Positions 1 through 9,454 of a stretch of DNA of 64,000 bases are shown one piece after another. Origin of the DNA: Aquibium microcysteis (GTDB lineage: Bacteria; Pseudomonadota; Alphaproteobacteria; Rhizobiales; Rhizobiaceae); the NCBI RefSeq assembly GCF_014495845.1, contig NZ_CP061080.1:5570001-5634000 (forward strand), read 5' to 3'. Every line of letters starts with the position of its first letter. Within the stretch, counting starts at the first letter, position 1. Position numbers and translations under genes: made by a program. Below the pieces are notes generated by a model. It was not told the DNA's origin. It worked only from the letters and a program-made list of their open reading frames with translations, and made no database searches.

Positions 1-55
1 CGGCGGAAAGGGTCACGCGGACGAAACCACGCGGCCAGCGGGGCGGGGAAGGGTG

Positions 56-84
56 CCGGCCCCCCGCCTGGAGCGGGGCGCCGG
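56..84 (-). terminator. Possible hairpin downstream of the outer-membrane protein gene
   Basis: Two 12-nt GC-rich arms (56-67 and 73-84) pair with a single mismatch around a 5-nt loop, just past the stop codon of the minus-strand outer-membrane gene. There is no T-tract after it in the minus-strand direction, so a canonical rho-independent terminator is doubtful. Nothing else is recognisable in bases 1-99. Confidence 0.3.
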
Positions 85-99
85 TCCGGGCGTCGCCGG

Positions 100-798
100 T
101 CAGAAGCGGAAGTTGATCGCCGCCTTGATCATGTGGAAGCTGTTGTCCTCGCGAAGGCTCGTCGCCCCGTCGGAGAACACGTCGTCCCTGCCGAGATCGA
201 CATAGGAATACTCGGTCTGGAACGACAGCCGGTCGGTGAAGGCGTGCTCCACGCCCGCGCCCACCGTATAGCCGCTCTTGCCGACGTCGTCGTCGAACAC
301 CGTCGTGCCGTCCAGCACCACCGTCTGGCTCATCTGGCCATAGGCCCAGCCGCCATGCGCGTAGAACAGCGTGCGGTCGAACGCATAGCCGGCGCGCGCG
401 CGCACCGTGCCGAGATAGTCGAGGCTCGACTCGAGCGAATTGTCGCCGATCCCGCCGCCGCTGCTGATCTCGGCGCCATAGTTGGTCGCCGCGATGTCGG
501 CCACGGCGCCGAACACCCAGTTGCCGGTCTGCCAGTCCGCGCCGATCTGGGCGCCGCCGAAGCCGCCCCTCGCGGAGACGTCGACCGTGCCGTCGAAGTC
601 GTCGCCGTCGTCCAGCGCGAACTCGGAATCGCCGGCACCCAGGCCGCCGAAGACGCCGACGTACCAGCCGGTCCAGTTGTAGTTCTCCGGCACGACCGGC
701 GCGGCGGGTGCCGGAACGTCATAGACGATCGCGTCGGCCGCGCGGGCCGCCCCGACCAGGGCTACGGATGAGACGAGTGTCGCAATAAGCAGTTTCAA
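100..798 (-). CDS. Omp25/RopB-like outer-membrane beta-barrel protein
   Basis: Predicted 232-residue porin-like surface protein of the outer-membrane beta-barrel family common in Rhizobiales. The N-terminus is a signal peptide with hydrophobic core and an ARA-ADA type cleavage site near residue 21. The mature part has the family's glycine/aromatic-rich strands (WTGWYVG near the start) and ends in a typical terminal strand, INFRF. I chose a TTG start because a strong AAGGAGG Shine-Dalgarno lies 6 nt upstream of it. The open frame extends further upstream with Arg-rich sequence that does not look like a signal peptide. Function beyond envelope structure is inference from the family. Confidence 0.85.
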   Translation of the reverse strand: MKLLIATLVSSVALVGAARAADAIVYDVPAPAAPVVPENYNWTGWYVGVFGGLGAGDSEFALDDGDDFDGTVDVSARGGFGGAQIGADWQTGNWVFGAVADIAATNYGAEISSGGGIGDNSLESSLDYLGTVRARAGYAFDRTLFYAHGGWAYGQMSQTVVLDGTTVFDDDVGKSGYTVGAGVEHAFTDRLSFQTEYSYVDLGRDDVFSDGATSLREDNSFHMIKAAINFRF

Positions 799-1031
799 GA
801 CTGACCTCCTTCGAAACCGTCGGAACGCAAGAACACGGTCCGACTTTGCCGAACCGCCGGAGGCCGCGCTTGTTCCCGGAAAAAAACGAGAAAATGCCGC
901 AATTCGAACGCGCCGTCTTTTCATGCTTCGAAAACCACCTGTTAACCGTTCCCGTCCAGACTTCGGAGGTTCGGATTCACTCGACGGGAGTATGCCGGGT
1001 GACGCGGTCGCATCGGAAAGACAGTCAGGAC

Positions 1032-1460
1032 GTGCGTGGGCCGTGGGCCGGCGGGACCGCCCGTGCGTCGGTGCTGGCCCTCGTCCTCATCGCTTCGGGC
1101 TGCACCTCCCGCGCGCCCAGCCTCGACAGCCTCGGCTTCGATCAGATCAAGACCGGTTCCATCTCCGGCGGCAGGGCCGTCGCGCCGGATGCCGAACGCA
1201 TGTCCGACGAGACCACCATCCGCAACGCCGTTTCCTCCGCCAATCTCGACGAGGCTCCCGGCGCCCCGCTCGCCTGGGCGAATTCGCAGACCGGTTCGCG
1301 GGGCGAGATCTTCGGCGTCACGCAGTACATGGACGAAACCCGTCTGTGCCGCCGGTTCAGGGTGTCGCGCGAGAGCTTCCAGGGCGTTTCGCTCTTCCGT
1401 GGCGAGGTCTGCATGTCGATGGCCGGCGAATGGTGGGTCCGCACCTTCGAAGCGGCCTGA
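1032..1460 (+). CDS. Lipoprotein, 17-kDa surface-antigen-like
   Basis: Predicted 142-residue outer-membrane lipoprotein. A hydrophobic segment followed by the lipobox LIASGC gives lipidation at the cysteine about residue 24. The C-terminal half (EIFGVTQY, CRRFRV, CMSMAGEWWVR) resembles the 17-kDa surface antigen domain seen in many alphaproteobacterial envelope lipoproteins. The frame is open from 846. I prefer the GTG at 1032 because it places the signal peptide at the N-terminus, although its ribosome binding site is weak. It is divergent from the outer-membrane gene. A long stem-loop begins right after its stop codon. Exact role unknown. Confidence 0.7.
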   Translation: MRGPWAGGTARASVLALVLIASGCTSRAPSLDSLGFDQIKTGSISGGRAVAPDAERMSDETTIRNAVSSANLDEAPGAPLAWANSQTGSRGEIFGVTQYMDETRLCRRFRVSRESFQGVSLFRGEVCMSMAGEWWVRTFEAA

Positions 1461-1541
1461 GAGGATGTGAAAGAATGCCCGTTTCCGCGCAGCTTGCGCC
1501 AAAAATCTCGAGGATTTCAGTGGGCATTCTTGCGCATCCTC
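1461..1541 (+). repeat. Imperfect 20-bp inverted repeat forming a long stem-loop
   Basis: Arms 1461-1480 and 1522-1541 are complementary at 18 of 20 positions and enclose a 41-nt loop with its own small hairpin (AAATC...GATTT). It starts immediately after the lipoprotein stop codon. There is no U-run on the plus strand, so it could be a 3' UTR structure, an sRNA or a dispersed repeat rather than a plain terminator. Confidence 0.6.
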
Positions 1542-1669
1542 GATTGATTCACACACTCTGACGCCCGCGCCATTTGCGCCACGATGCCGGCCTATCGGTC
1601 TGGAATTTCTTCCTAGGAGCGCTCATATCTGCGTGAACAGGAGATTCCTCTCTCACCACGGACAGTCGA

Positions 1670-2593
1670 ATGCGTGACCCCTACGAGACATTGGGCGTGG
1701 CCAGGACCGCGAGTGCCAAGGACATCAAGTCCGCGTTCCGCAAGCTCGCCAAGAAGTACCATCCGGACCAGAACCCCGACGACCCGCAGGCGAAGGACCG
1801 CTTCAACGCGGCCAACCAGGCCTACGAGATCGTGGGCGACGAGACGAAGCGCGCTGCCTTCGACCGGGGCGAGATCGACGCGGAGGGCAAGCCGCGCTAC
1901 CAGGGCTTCGAGGGCGCCCAGGGCGATCCCTTCGCCGCCTTCCGCCGCGGTGCGGGGGCGGGCGGTGCGGGCGCCCGCGGCCAGCGGTTCGAGTTCCGCG
2001 CGGGCGGTCCCGACGGCGCGGGCTTCGGCGCGGACGACATCTTCAGCGACCTGTTCGGCCAGGCCTTTTCGCGCGGCGGAGCGGCAGGTGCTGCCGGAGC
2101 GGCCCGGGGCGGTCGCGCGGCCGACACGGCGGCCAATCTCGACGTCACCATCGAGGAGGCGGCGACCGCCGCGCACGTCTCGGTCGCCTTCCCCAACGGC
2201 CGCAAGCTCGCCGTCAAGCTTCCCGCCTATGTCGAGGACGGCCAGACGATCCGTCTCAAGGGCCAGGGCGAGAACGGCGGCGATGCGCTGGTCAAGCTGC
2301 GCATCCGCCCGCATCCGCGCTATCGCGCCGAGGGGCGCGACCTGCATCTCGATCTCTTCGTCGACCTGAAGGACGCCGTCCTCGGCGCCAAGCTCCCGGT
2401 CGAGACCGTGAAGGGCCGCATCGCCGTCACGGTGCCGCCCTGGTCCGGCTCCGACAAGGTGCTGCGGCTCAAGGAACGCGGCCTGCCGCTGAAGGAGGGC
2501 GGCGCGGGCGATCTCTACGTCCACGTCCGCATCATGCTGCCGCAGGACGGCCGCGAGGAACTCGAAGCGCTGATGCGCCGCGCCGCGCACTGA
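1670..2593 (+). CDS. DnaJ-family (CbpA-type) co-chaperone
   Basis: 307-residue J-domain protein expected to stimulate the ATPase of DnaK. The J domain occupies about residues 1-70 with the catalytic HPD at 31-33. A Gly/Ala/Phe-rich linker follows (about 75-150), then a DnaJ C-terminal substrate-binding domain (about 155-300). The four CxxCxGxG zinc-finger repeats of true DnaJ are absent, so this is a CbpA/DnaJ2-type protein. The start is supported by a GGACAG sequence upstream of ATG. fabI follows on the same strand after about 110 nt. The 1542-1669 gap shows no gene and probably holds the promoter. Confidence 0.9.
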   Translation: MRDPYETLGVARTASAKDIKSAFRKLAKKYHPDQNPDDPQAKDRFNAANQAYEIVGDETKRAAFDRGEIDAEGKPRYQGFEGAQGDPFAAFRRGAGAGGAGARGQRFEFRAGGPDGAGFGADDIFSDLFGQAFSRGGAAGAAGAARGGRAADTAANLDVTIEEAATAAHVSVAFPNGRKLAVKLPAYVEDGQTIRLKGQGENGGDALVKLRIRPHPRYRAEGRDLHLDLFVDLKDAVLGAKLPVETVKGRIAVTVPPWSGSDKVLRLKERGLPLKEGGAGDLYVHVRIMLPQDGREELEALMRRAAH

Positions 2594-2702
2594 TGCGTCC
2601 GCCGCCCATGCCGTGCCGCCCGCGGGGTCCTTCGGCGCTTGTCGGGGGCAGGCGGCTATGCGATAGGGCAATCCGTCGCAAGTCGGTGCAGGAGAGGACG
2701 AG

Positions 2703-3521
2703 ATGGCGGACAAGAATGGCCTGATGGCCGGCAAGCGCGGCCTCATCATGGGCATCGCCAACAACAGGTCCATCGCCTGGGGCATCGCGAAGTCCTGCGT
2801 GGCGCAGGGCGCCGAACTCGCGCTCACCTACCAGGGCGACGCCTTCCGCAAGCGCGTCGCGCCGCTCGCCGAGGAACTCGGCGCCCATCTCGCCGGCCAT
2901 TGCGACGTCACCGACATGGCCACCCTCGACGCCGTCTTCGACGCGCTGAAGGAGCGCTGGGGCAAGCTCGACTTCGTGGTCCACGCCATCGCCTTCTCCG
3001 ACAAGGAGGAACTCGACGGCCGCTACGTCGACACCACGCGCGACAACTTCCTGCGCACCATGGACATTTCCGCCTATTCGCTCACCGCGGTGGCCAAGCG
3101 CGCCGAGCCGCTGATGACCGACGGCGGCTCGATCCTGACGCTCACCTATTACGGTGCCGAGAAGGTCATGCCGCACTACAACGTCATGGGCGTCGCCAAG
3201 GCGGCGCTGGAGGCGAGCGTGCGCTATCTCGCGGTCGATCTCGGCGGCAGCGGCATCCGCGTCAACGCCATCTCGGCCGGCCCGATCAAGACGCTCGCGG
3301 CCTCCGGCATCGGCGATTTCCGCTACATCCTGAAGTGGAACGAGTACAACGCCCCGCTCAAGCGCACGGTGTCGATCGACGAGGTCGGCGATTCGGGCCT
3401 CTATTTCCTCTCCGACCTGTCGCGCGGCGTCACCGGCGAGATCCATCACGTCGATTCGGGCTACCACGTCGTCGGCATGAAATCGGTCGACGCGCCCGAC
3501 ATCTCGACCGTCAGGGAGTAG
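2703..3521 (+). CDS. fabI: Enoyl-[acyl-carrier-protein] reductase (NADH)
   Basis: 272-residue FabI, the last reductive step of type II fatty-acid elongation and the target of triclosan-like inhibitors. It has a short-chain dehydrogenase fold with the FabI-specific dinucleotide motif GIANNRSIAWGIA (17-29) and catalytic Tyr159 and Lys166 in the Y-x6-K spacing characteristic of FabI. The C-terminus includes the substrate loop (GIGDF) and VDSGYH. Length is typical and the start is preceded by GGAGAGGAC. It lies between a J-protein and a histidine phosphatase, an arrangement common in Rhizobiales. Confidence 0.97.
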   Translation: MADKNGLMAGKRGLIMGIANNRSIAWGIAKSCVAQGAELALTYQGDAFRKRVAPLAEELGAHLAGHCDVTDMATLDAVFDALKERWGKLDFVVHAIAFSDKEELDGRYVDTTRDNFLRTMDISAYSLTAVAKRAEPLMTDGGSILTLTYYGAEKVMPHYNVMGVAKAALEASVRYLAVDLGGSGIRVNAISAGPIKTLAASGIGDFRYILKWNEYNAPLKRTVSIDEVGDSGLYFLSDLSRGVTGEIHHVDSGYHVVGMKSVDAPDISTVRE

Positions 3522-3561
3522 GGGCGCCGCCCCTCCACCTCCCGCCAGCGCGCAGAAGGCA

Positions 3562-4149
3562 ATGACCCCGCTCGTCTATTTCGTCCGGCATGGGCAGACC
3601 GACTGGAACGCGGCGCTGCGCTTCCAGGGACAGCGCGACGTCGACGTCAACGAGACCGGCCGGCGCCAGGCGCACCGCAACGCCCTGCGCCTCGCCGAAC
3701 TCCTCGACGATCCGCACCGCTTCGATTTCGTGGCGAGCCCGTTGCGCCGCACGCGCGAGACGATGGAGATCCTCCGCGCCGGGATCGGTCTGCCGCGCGA
3801 TGGCTACCGGCTCGAACCGCGCCTCGTGGAAGTTCATTTCGGCGACTGGCAGGGCAGGACGGTGGACGAGGTCGAGACCGCCTTCCCGGGCGTCGCCGCC
3901 GAACGCGAGGCCGACAAGTGGTCGTTCCTGCCGCCCGGCGCCGGCGCCGAGAGCTACGACCTCCTCTCGGCACGCATCGAGCCCTGGCTGTCGGCGCTGG
4001 AGCGCGACACCGTCTGCGTCACGCATGGCGGTGTCATCCGCTCGATCTTCGTGCTCACCGGCACGGCCGGCCGCGCCGAGGCGGCGGCGATGGACGTCCC
4101 CCAGGACCGCATCCTGCGCTGGCGCGACGGGCGCCTCGACTGGCTCTGA
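3562..4149 (+). CDS. Histidine phosphatase (phosphoglycerate-mutase-like)
   Basis: 195-residue single-domain member of the histidine phosphatase superfamily. The N-terminal catalytic signature RHG is at residues 9-11, the second Arg/Glu region is near SPLRRTRETM (about 54-63) and the second catalytic His is in VTHGG (about 153). This matches cofactor-dependent mutase/GpmB-type phosphatases. The physiological substrate cannot be deduced. It starts 40 nt after fabI and may be cotranscribed. It ends before a REP-rich spacer. Confidence 0.85.
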   Translation: MTPLVYFVRHGQTDWNAALRFQGQRDVDVNETGRRQAHRNALRLAELLDDPHRFDFVASPLRRTRETMEILRAGIGLPRDGYRLEPRLVEVHFGDWQGRTVDEVETAFPGVAAEREADKWSFLPPGAGAESYDLLSARIEPWLSALERDTVCVTHGGVIRSIFVLTGTAGRAEAAAMDVPQDRILRWRDGRLDWL

Positions 4150-4238
4150 TACCGGCAGGCTCCGAAGCCCCGCCGGTCCCGTCTCCTCTGGCTTTCGACA
4201 GTCGGCAGTCACGCGGTCGGCGCCTCACCCCTGCCGGG

Positions 4239-4388
4239 TCATTCCGGACCGGAGGCCGAGCGCAGCGGAGGCATCCGGATCCGGAATCCATTCCGTGACG
4301 TCGGCCGCAAGGCTGGAGATCGTCGGCGCAACGGAATGGATTCCGGCCAGCCGCCCCGCGCTCCGCGCGGTTCGTCTTCCGGAATGAC
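4239..4388. repeat. REP/BIME-like nested inverted repeat
   Basis: Outer arms (GTCATTCCGGA at 4239-4249 and its complement at 4378-4388) enclose a perfect 16-nt inverted pair at 4281-4296 and 4331-4346. The same GTCAT(T/C)CCGGA...GAGCGCAGCG theme recurs in the 59-61 kb array, so this is one copy of a dispersed intergenic palindrome. Most of the 4150-4597 spacer is this repeat and the next one. No gene is seen. Confidence 0.75.
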
Positions 4389-4446
4389 GCGGGCTGGCGG
4401 CCGCCGCGCGGACCGCCTCCGCTTCAGCAGGACGCAACCCCGCCCT

Positions 4447-4478
4447 CGTCATCCTGGGGCCTGTCCCCAGGATCTGCC
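4447..4478. repeat. REP palindrome (GTCATCCT...AGGATCTGCC type)
   Basis: A 32-nt imperfect palindrome whose core TCCTGGGGCC/TGTCCCCAGGA can form a hairpin. It is a variant of the elements found repeatedly at 45.9-48.1 kb, showing that this repeat family is dispersed in the genome rather than confined to that island. Confidence 0.75.
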
Positions 4479-4597
4479 GATGCCCGCGCGATGGGCGCTT
4501 CTCCCCCGCCCGCGCGCTGGCGAGACCGTCTCGGCGTCACGACGCGAGCGAGTCACCGACGATCGGCCGCCGGAACCGCGGGCATGAACGGACCGCT

Positions 4598-4846
4598 CTA
4601 CTCGTACACCGCCATGTCGGTGATCTGGTTCACGTCGCCGACCTTGTCGAAATTGATGACGATCTCGGCGCCGGGCTCGATCCCGGCCATGTCCACTTCG
4701 CCCGGCAGCTTGTACGACTTCCCGTCGTCGAGCGTGATCGTCAGCTTCTCCTCGTCGACGCTCTTGATGCGGCCCTCCGTCTGGCCCGCGAGCGCGGGCA
4801 TCGAGGCGAAGAGGACGAGGCTGAGCGCGGATACGGCAATACGCAT
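4598..4846 (-). CDS. DUF1344 small secreted protein
   Basis: 82-residue protein with a clear signal peptide (cleavage after ALA, about residue 20) and a compact beta-rich domain containing GRIKSVDEEKLTITLDDG and a KLP motif. This pattern is the rhizobial DUF1344 family, small periplasmic proteins of unknown function with an OB-like appearance. It is encoded convergently to the phosphatase. The ORF starts at an ATG preceded by AAGGACAT. Role unknown. Confidence 0.75.
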   Translation of the reverse strand: MRIAVSALSLVLFASMPALAGQTEGRIKSVDEEKLTITLDDGKSYKLPGEVDMAGIEPGAEIVINFDKVGDVNQITDMAVYE

Positions 4847-5193
4847 GGAATGTCCTTCGGGTTGCGGTCCGCTCTCCGCCGGACCTTGAAAGTTGGTCGA
4901 TCTCGATAACCGTCCGGCCGGTGTCGGCGATGAAGCTTCGACCGCGCGAGGCGTGTTCGGCCGGCGGGTTCCTCCCGTCGCCGCCGTGCTCTAGGACACC
5001 AAAACGGAGGGAATGTGTCAAAGCGTTTCCGGCAGTGGGACCGACCGTCCGCAGAGGCCGCCGCCGCTCGCTCCCGCGCCGGCCTCGTCCCGTCCGCGCG
5101 CCCGTTTGACCGGTCCTCCAAACGCCAATACAAGGCGGCGTGTCCACCAAGCCTGCGGGGCAGCGCCCGCCGGCCAGCCCGTCGCAAGGGTCC
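4847..5193. other. Intergenic spacer, no gene seen
   Basis: About 350 nt between the divergent DUF1344 gene and aroC. Open frames here lack plausible starts, codon use or homology-like motifs. It presumably contains both promoters; no convincing -35/-10 pair, riboswitch or repeat was identified. Confidence 0.5.
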
Positions 5194-6297
5194 ATGTCGC
5201 ACAACACCTTCGGCCATCTCTTCCGCGTCACGACCTGGGGCGAGAGCCACGGACCGGCCCTCGGCTGCGTCGTCGACGGCTGTCCGCCGGGCATCCGCTT
5301 CCGCCTGGCCGACATCCAGGCCGATCTCGACCGCCGCCGTCCGGGCCAGTCGCGCTTCGTCACCCAGCGCCAGGAGCCCGATGCGGTGAAGATCCTGTCC
5401 GGCGTCCTGCCCGACGAGGCCGACCCGGAAACGCTGGTCACCACCGGCACCCCGGTCTCGATGTTGATCGAGAACGTCGACCAGCGCTCGAAGGACTATG
5501 GCGAGATCGTCCGGCAGTTCCGGCCGGGCCATGCCGACTACACCTACCAGACGAAGTACGGCATTCGCGACCACCGCGGCGGCGGCCGCTCCTCGGCACG
5601 CGAGACGGCGGCGCGCGTCGCGGCCGGTGCGCTCGCCCGCCGCGTCGTCCCCGGCCTCGTCGTGCGCGGCGCGCTCGTCTCGATGGGAACGAAGGCGATC
5701 GACCGCGCCAACTGGGACTGGGATTTCGTCGACGACGCCGACAACCCCTTCTTCACGCCCGACCGCGCCTCGGTTCCGGTCTTCGCCGACTATCTCGACG
5801 GCATCCGCAAGGCCGGCTCCTCCGTCGGCGCGGTGATCGAGATCGTCGCCGAAGGCGTGCCGGCGGGCCTCGGCGCGCCGATCTACGGCAAGCTCGACCA
5901 GGACATCGCCTCGCTCCTGATGTCCATCAACGCCGTCAAGGGCGTCGAGATCGGCAACGGCTTCGAGGCCGCGCGCATCACCGGCGAGGAGAATGCCGAC
6001 GAGATGCGCATGGGCAACGACGGCGCACCGCTGTTTTTGTCCAACAACGCCGGCGGCATCCTCGGCGGCATCTCCACCGGCCAGCCGGTCGTGGCGCGCT
6101 TCGCCGTCAAGCCCACCTCGTCCATCTTGACCGAGCGCCAGTCGATCGACCTCGACGGCAACAACGTCCAGGTCCGCACCAGGGGCCGCCACGATCCCTG
6201 CGTCGGCATCCGCGCCGTCCCCATCGGGCAAGCCATGGTCGCCTGCGCCATCGCCGACCACTATCTGCGCCACCGCGGCCAGACCGGGCGGGGCTGA
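5194..6297 (+). CDS. aroC: Chorismate synthase
   Basis: 367-residue AroC, which converts EPSP to chorismate with reduced FMN at the end of the shikimate pathway. Signatures are GESHG (16-20), [10 protein letters not shown] with the [14 protein letters not shown] block that binds FMN/EPSP, and [14 protein letters not shown] near the C-terminus. The upstream open frame from 5140 adds 18 residues without homology. The ATG at 5194 gives the canonical [10 protein letters not shown] start and has AAGGG just upstream. Complete and typical in length. Confidence 0.97.
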   Translation: MSHNTFGHLFRVTTWGESHGPALGCVVDGCPPGIRFRLADIQADLDRRRPGQSRFVTQRQEPDAVKILSGVLPDEADPETLVTTGTPVSMLIENVDQRSKDYGEIVRQFRPGHADYTYQTKYGIRDHRGGGRSSARETAARVAAGALARRVVPGLVVRGALVSMGTKAIDRANWDWDFVDDADNPFFTPDRASVPVFADYLDGIRKAGSSVGAVIEIVAEGVPAGLGAPIYGKLDQDIASLLMSINAVKGVEIGNGFEAARITGEENADEMRMGNDGAPLFLSNNAGGILGGISTGQPVVARFAVKPTSSILTERQSIDLDGNNVQVRTRGRHDPCVGIRAVPIGQAMVACAIADHYLRHRGQTGRG

Positions 6298-6335
6298 GGC
6301 GAGGCGGCGGCCAGGCGCTGGCCGGCAACTGCCCG

Positions 6336-6788
6336 TCAGGTGGTTCGCTTGGTGATCTGCAGGTGGCGCAGCCGGTAGCTTTCCGCGAAGTGACGCTTGA
6401 CGTCCTCGAACCAGTCGACGGGCAATGCACCGAGGACACAGCCGTCGGTCGCGAGAGGGCGCTGCGAAATCCACCGCGCCGGTCGCAGATCAGGGCCTGG
6501 CCAGGCGAAGACGTTGGCCTCGTCGGTATAGATCCATTGGGGCTCGGCATCGAGACCGATATGGCGTCGCAACTTCGGCGGCACCTCCAGCGCGCGCCGT
6601 TCCTCGCGAGGCCGCATGTGGGAGATTCCCAGCGCATAGGTGAGCACGAAGCCGAAATCGTCCTTCCGGGCGAGGATCAGCGCAACCGGGTAGGTCTTCT
6701 CTCCGTCCTCGCGCCGGCCGGCCTTGCTCGCCCAGAGATACTCGTAAGCGACCACGTGCCCGATCGGCGGATGGGACGGGATCTTCAA
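6336..6788 (-). CDS. PemK/MazF-like toxin of a type II toxin-antitoxin pair
   Basis: 150-residue protein. The N-terminus (PPIGHVVAYEYLW... then YPVALIL) resembles the first strands of the PemK/MazF ribonuclease fold as found in rhizobial relatives, and the centre has the family-like WPGPDLRP. The assignment as an mRNA-cleaving toxin is inferred from this resemblance and from context: its ATG overlaps the stop codon of a Phd/YefM antitoxin gene by 4 nt (ATGA). It is convergent with aroC. Catalytic residues were not verified. Confidence 0.68.
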   Translation of the reverse strand: MKIPSHPPIGHVVAYEYLWASKAGRREDGEKTYPVALILARKDDFGFVLTYALGISHMRPREERRALEVPPKLRRHIGLDAEPQWIYTDEANVFAWPGPDLRPARWISQRPLATDGCVLGALPVDWFEDVKRHFAESYRLRHLQITKRTT

Positions 6789-7081
6789 CCGCGAGCCCGG
6801 GGCAGCACCGCCGTTTCGTCGTCGCTCTCCGGGATGTCGTCGAGCGTGTAGGGTTGATCGGTCGCGACCGCGCTCTGCATGATCAGGTCGATGTCACCCG
6901 GCAGCAGGTCCTCGACAGGCACCGCGATCCGGAAGCGCTCCCAGAGCTGCTGAAAGAGATCGGCCGAGACCAGATAGGCCGTCGGCCTCCCGTAGCGCGT
7001 GATCTCGACCGGCCCCTGATGTACTCTGTCGTGCCACTCGCCGAAGTTCTTCTGAAACTGGGATGCTGGAACGCTGGCCAT
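6785..7081 (-). CDS. Phd/YefM-family antitoxin
   Basis: 98-residue antitoxin. The N-terminal half (SQFQKNFGEWHDRVHQGPVE, ITRYGRPTAYLVSADLF) is a textbook Phd/YefM DNA-binding and dimerisation domain. The acidic C-terminal tail (about 70-90) would neutralise the toxin. A GGAGAAGG ribosome binding site precedes the ATG. It is the first gene of the pair, as expected for autoregulated modules, and overlaps the downstream toxin by 4 nt. Confidence 0.85.
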   Translation of the reverse strand: MASVPASQFQKNFGEWHDRVHQGPVEITRYGRPTAYLVSADLFQQLWERFRIAVPVEDLLPGDIDLIMQSAVATDQPYTLDDIPESDDETAVLPRARG

Positions 7082-7238
7082 ATCACCTTCTCCGCAACTT
7101 CCGTAAGATACGTGAATGTGTGTGGTTGGGCAAGCGCTCGCCCACCAACGACGCTCGCGCCCCAGCCGCCCGTCTCGAATCGCGCCTCACCTCCCGCCAC
7201 CAAATCCTCTTGCGTTCTGCGGCAACGGGTTTATTCCC

Positions 7239-7266
7239 CGACTGCCGACTGCCGACTGCCGACTGC
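7239..7266. repeat. Four perfect tandem copies of a heptamer (CGACTGC)
   Basis: Four head-to-tail copies of CGACTGC end 21 nt before the ribB start codon, in its leader. Seven-nt units in noncoding sequence can vary by slippage. No FMN riboswitch consensus was found in this leader. Confidence 0.8.
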
Positions 7267-7287
7267 CCTCCGAGCGAAGCGAGTGCC

Positions 7288-8397
7288 ATGCCCTACGACC
7301 AGAAGAAGATCGTCGAAGCCCTGCGCGCCTTCGAGCGCGGCGAGATCGTGGTCGTCATGGACGACGACGGACGCGAGAACGAGGGCGACCTGATCGTCGC
7401 GGCCGTCCACTGCACGCCCGAGAAGATGGCCTTCATCGTGCGCCACACCTCCGGCATCGTCTGCGCGCCGATGCCGCGCGAGGAGGCCCGCCGCCTGAAC
7501 CTCGCGCCCATGGTGGCCGAGAACGACGCCCCGCATGCCACCGCCTTCACCGTCAGCGTCGACTTCAGGCACGGCACCACCACCGGCATCTCGGCCGACG
7601 ACCGCACGCTCACCGTCCGCAACCTCGCCAACGGCAATGTCGGCGCCTCCGATTTCGTCCGCCCCGGCCACATCTTCCCGCTGGTCGCGCGCGAGGGCGG
7701 CGTGCTCATGCGCTCCGGCCACACCGAGGCCGCCGTCGACCTGTGCAAGCTGTCGGGCCTGCCGCCGGTCGGCGTCATCTGCGAGCTCGTCAACGACGAC
7801 GGCACCGTCATGCGCGGCCCGCAGGTGTCGAGCTTCGCCGACACCCACGGCCTGAAGCAGGTCTCGGTCGCCGACCTGATCGCCTACCGCCAGCGCCAGG
7901 AGACGCTGGTCGAGCGCATCGACAGCTTCGACGTCGACACCCCCGGCGGAAAGGCGCGCGCCCACACCTACACGCTGCCCTGGGACCCGATGCACCATCT
8001 CGCCATCGTCTTCGGCGACATCCGCGACGGCGAGGAGATTCCGGTGCGCCTGCATCCAGAGGACGTGGTCACCGACATGTTCGGCACCTCGGACCGCCTG
8101 CGCCGCATCATGCGCGACATGGGCGAGAAGCAGCGCGGCGTCATCGTCTACCTGCGCGAAGGCTCCGTCGGCGTCGCCCACCAGCGCCGCGCGCGCCCGG
8201 CGCCGGGCACCGACGAGCGCCATGACGAGGCGCTGCGCCGCGAGAACGAGTGGCGCGAGATCGGTCTCGGCGCCCAGATCCTGCGCGATCTCGGCATCTC
8301 CTCCATCGAACTCGTCACCTCGCGCGAGCGCCATTATGTCGGCCTGGAAGGCTTCGGCATCCGCATCGCCCGGACCGTCATCATGGACAAGGATTGA
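7288..8397 (+). CDS. ribB: 3,4-dihydroxy-2-butanone-4-phosphate synthase with degenerate cyclohydrolase domain (RibBX type)
   Basis: 369 residues. The N-terminal domain (about 1-205) is DHBP synthase, which makes the four-carbon riboflavin precursor from ribulose-5-phosphate. It has the acidic DDDGRENEGD loop, the HTSGIVCAP strand and RSGHTEAAVDL. The C-terminal domain (about 210-369) aligns with GTP cyclohydrolase II, but the three-cysteine zinc site (C-x10-CxC, normally GSLRCDCG) is replaced by GTSDRLR, so GTP hydrolysis is not expected. This is the known RibBX situation. The ATG at 7288 gives MPYDQKK; the upstream extension is heptamer repeat and spacer. Confidence 0.9.
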   Translation: MPYDQKKIVEALRAFERGEIVVVMDDDGRENEGDLIVAAVHCTPEKMAFIVRHTSGIVCAPMPREEARRLNLAPMVAENDAPHATAFTVSVDFRHGTTTGISADDRTLTVRNLANGNVGASDFVRPGHIFPLVAREGGVLMRSGHTEAAVDLCKLSGLPPVGVICELVNDDGTVMRGPQVSSFADTHGLKQVSVADLIAYRQRQETLVERIDSFDVDTPGGKARAHTYTLPWDPMHHLAIVFGDIRDGEEIPVRLHPEDVVTDMFGTSDRLRRIMRDMGEKQRGVIVYLREGSVGVAHQRRARPAPGTDERHDEALRRENEWREIGLGAQILRDLGISSIELVTSRERHYVGLEGFGIRIARTVIMDKD

Positions 8398-8515
8398 TCC
8401 GCCCGGCGCTCCGCACCACCCGCGGCGGGCTCGTTCGGCGAGAACCCTGTTGACGGCCGGTTCCGTGGCGGCCGTCGAGGTGGCAAAGCGGCCGCTCAGC
8501 GCCTAAGTTCCAGCC

Positions 8516-9448
<933 letters not shown>

Positions 9449-9454
9449 CGATCC

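Noticed and set aside
4336..4587. 83-residue plus-strand frame downstream of the phosphatase
   Set aside because: It runs through REP palindromes, is Arg/Pro-rich and lacks a ribosome binding site.
7082..7287. FMN riboswitch upstream of ribB
   Set aside because: None of the conserved RFN-element segments could be found in the leader; only the heptamer repeats stand out.
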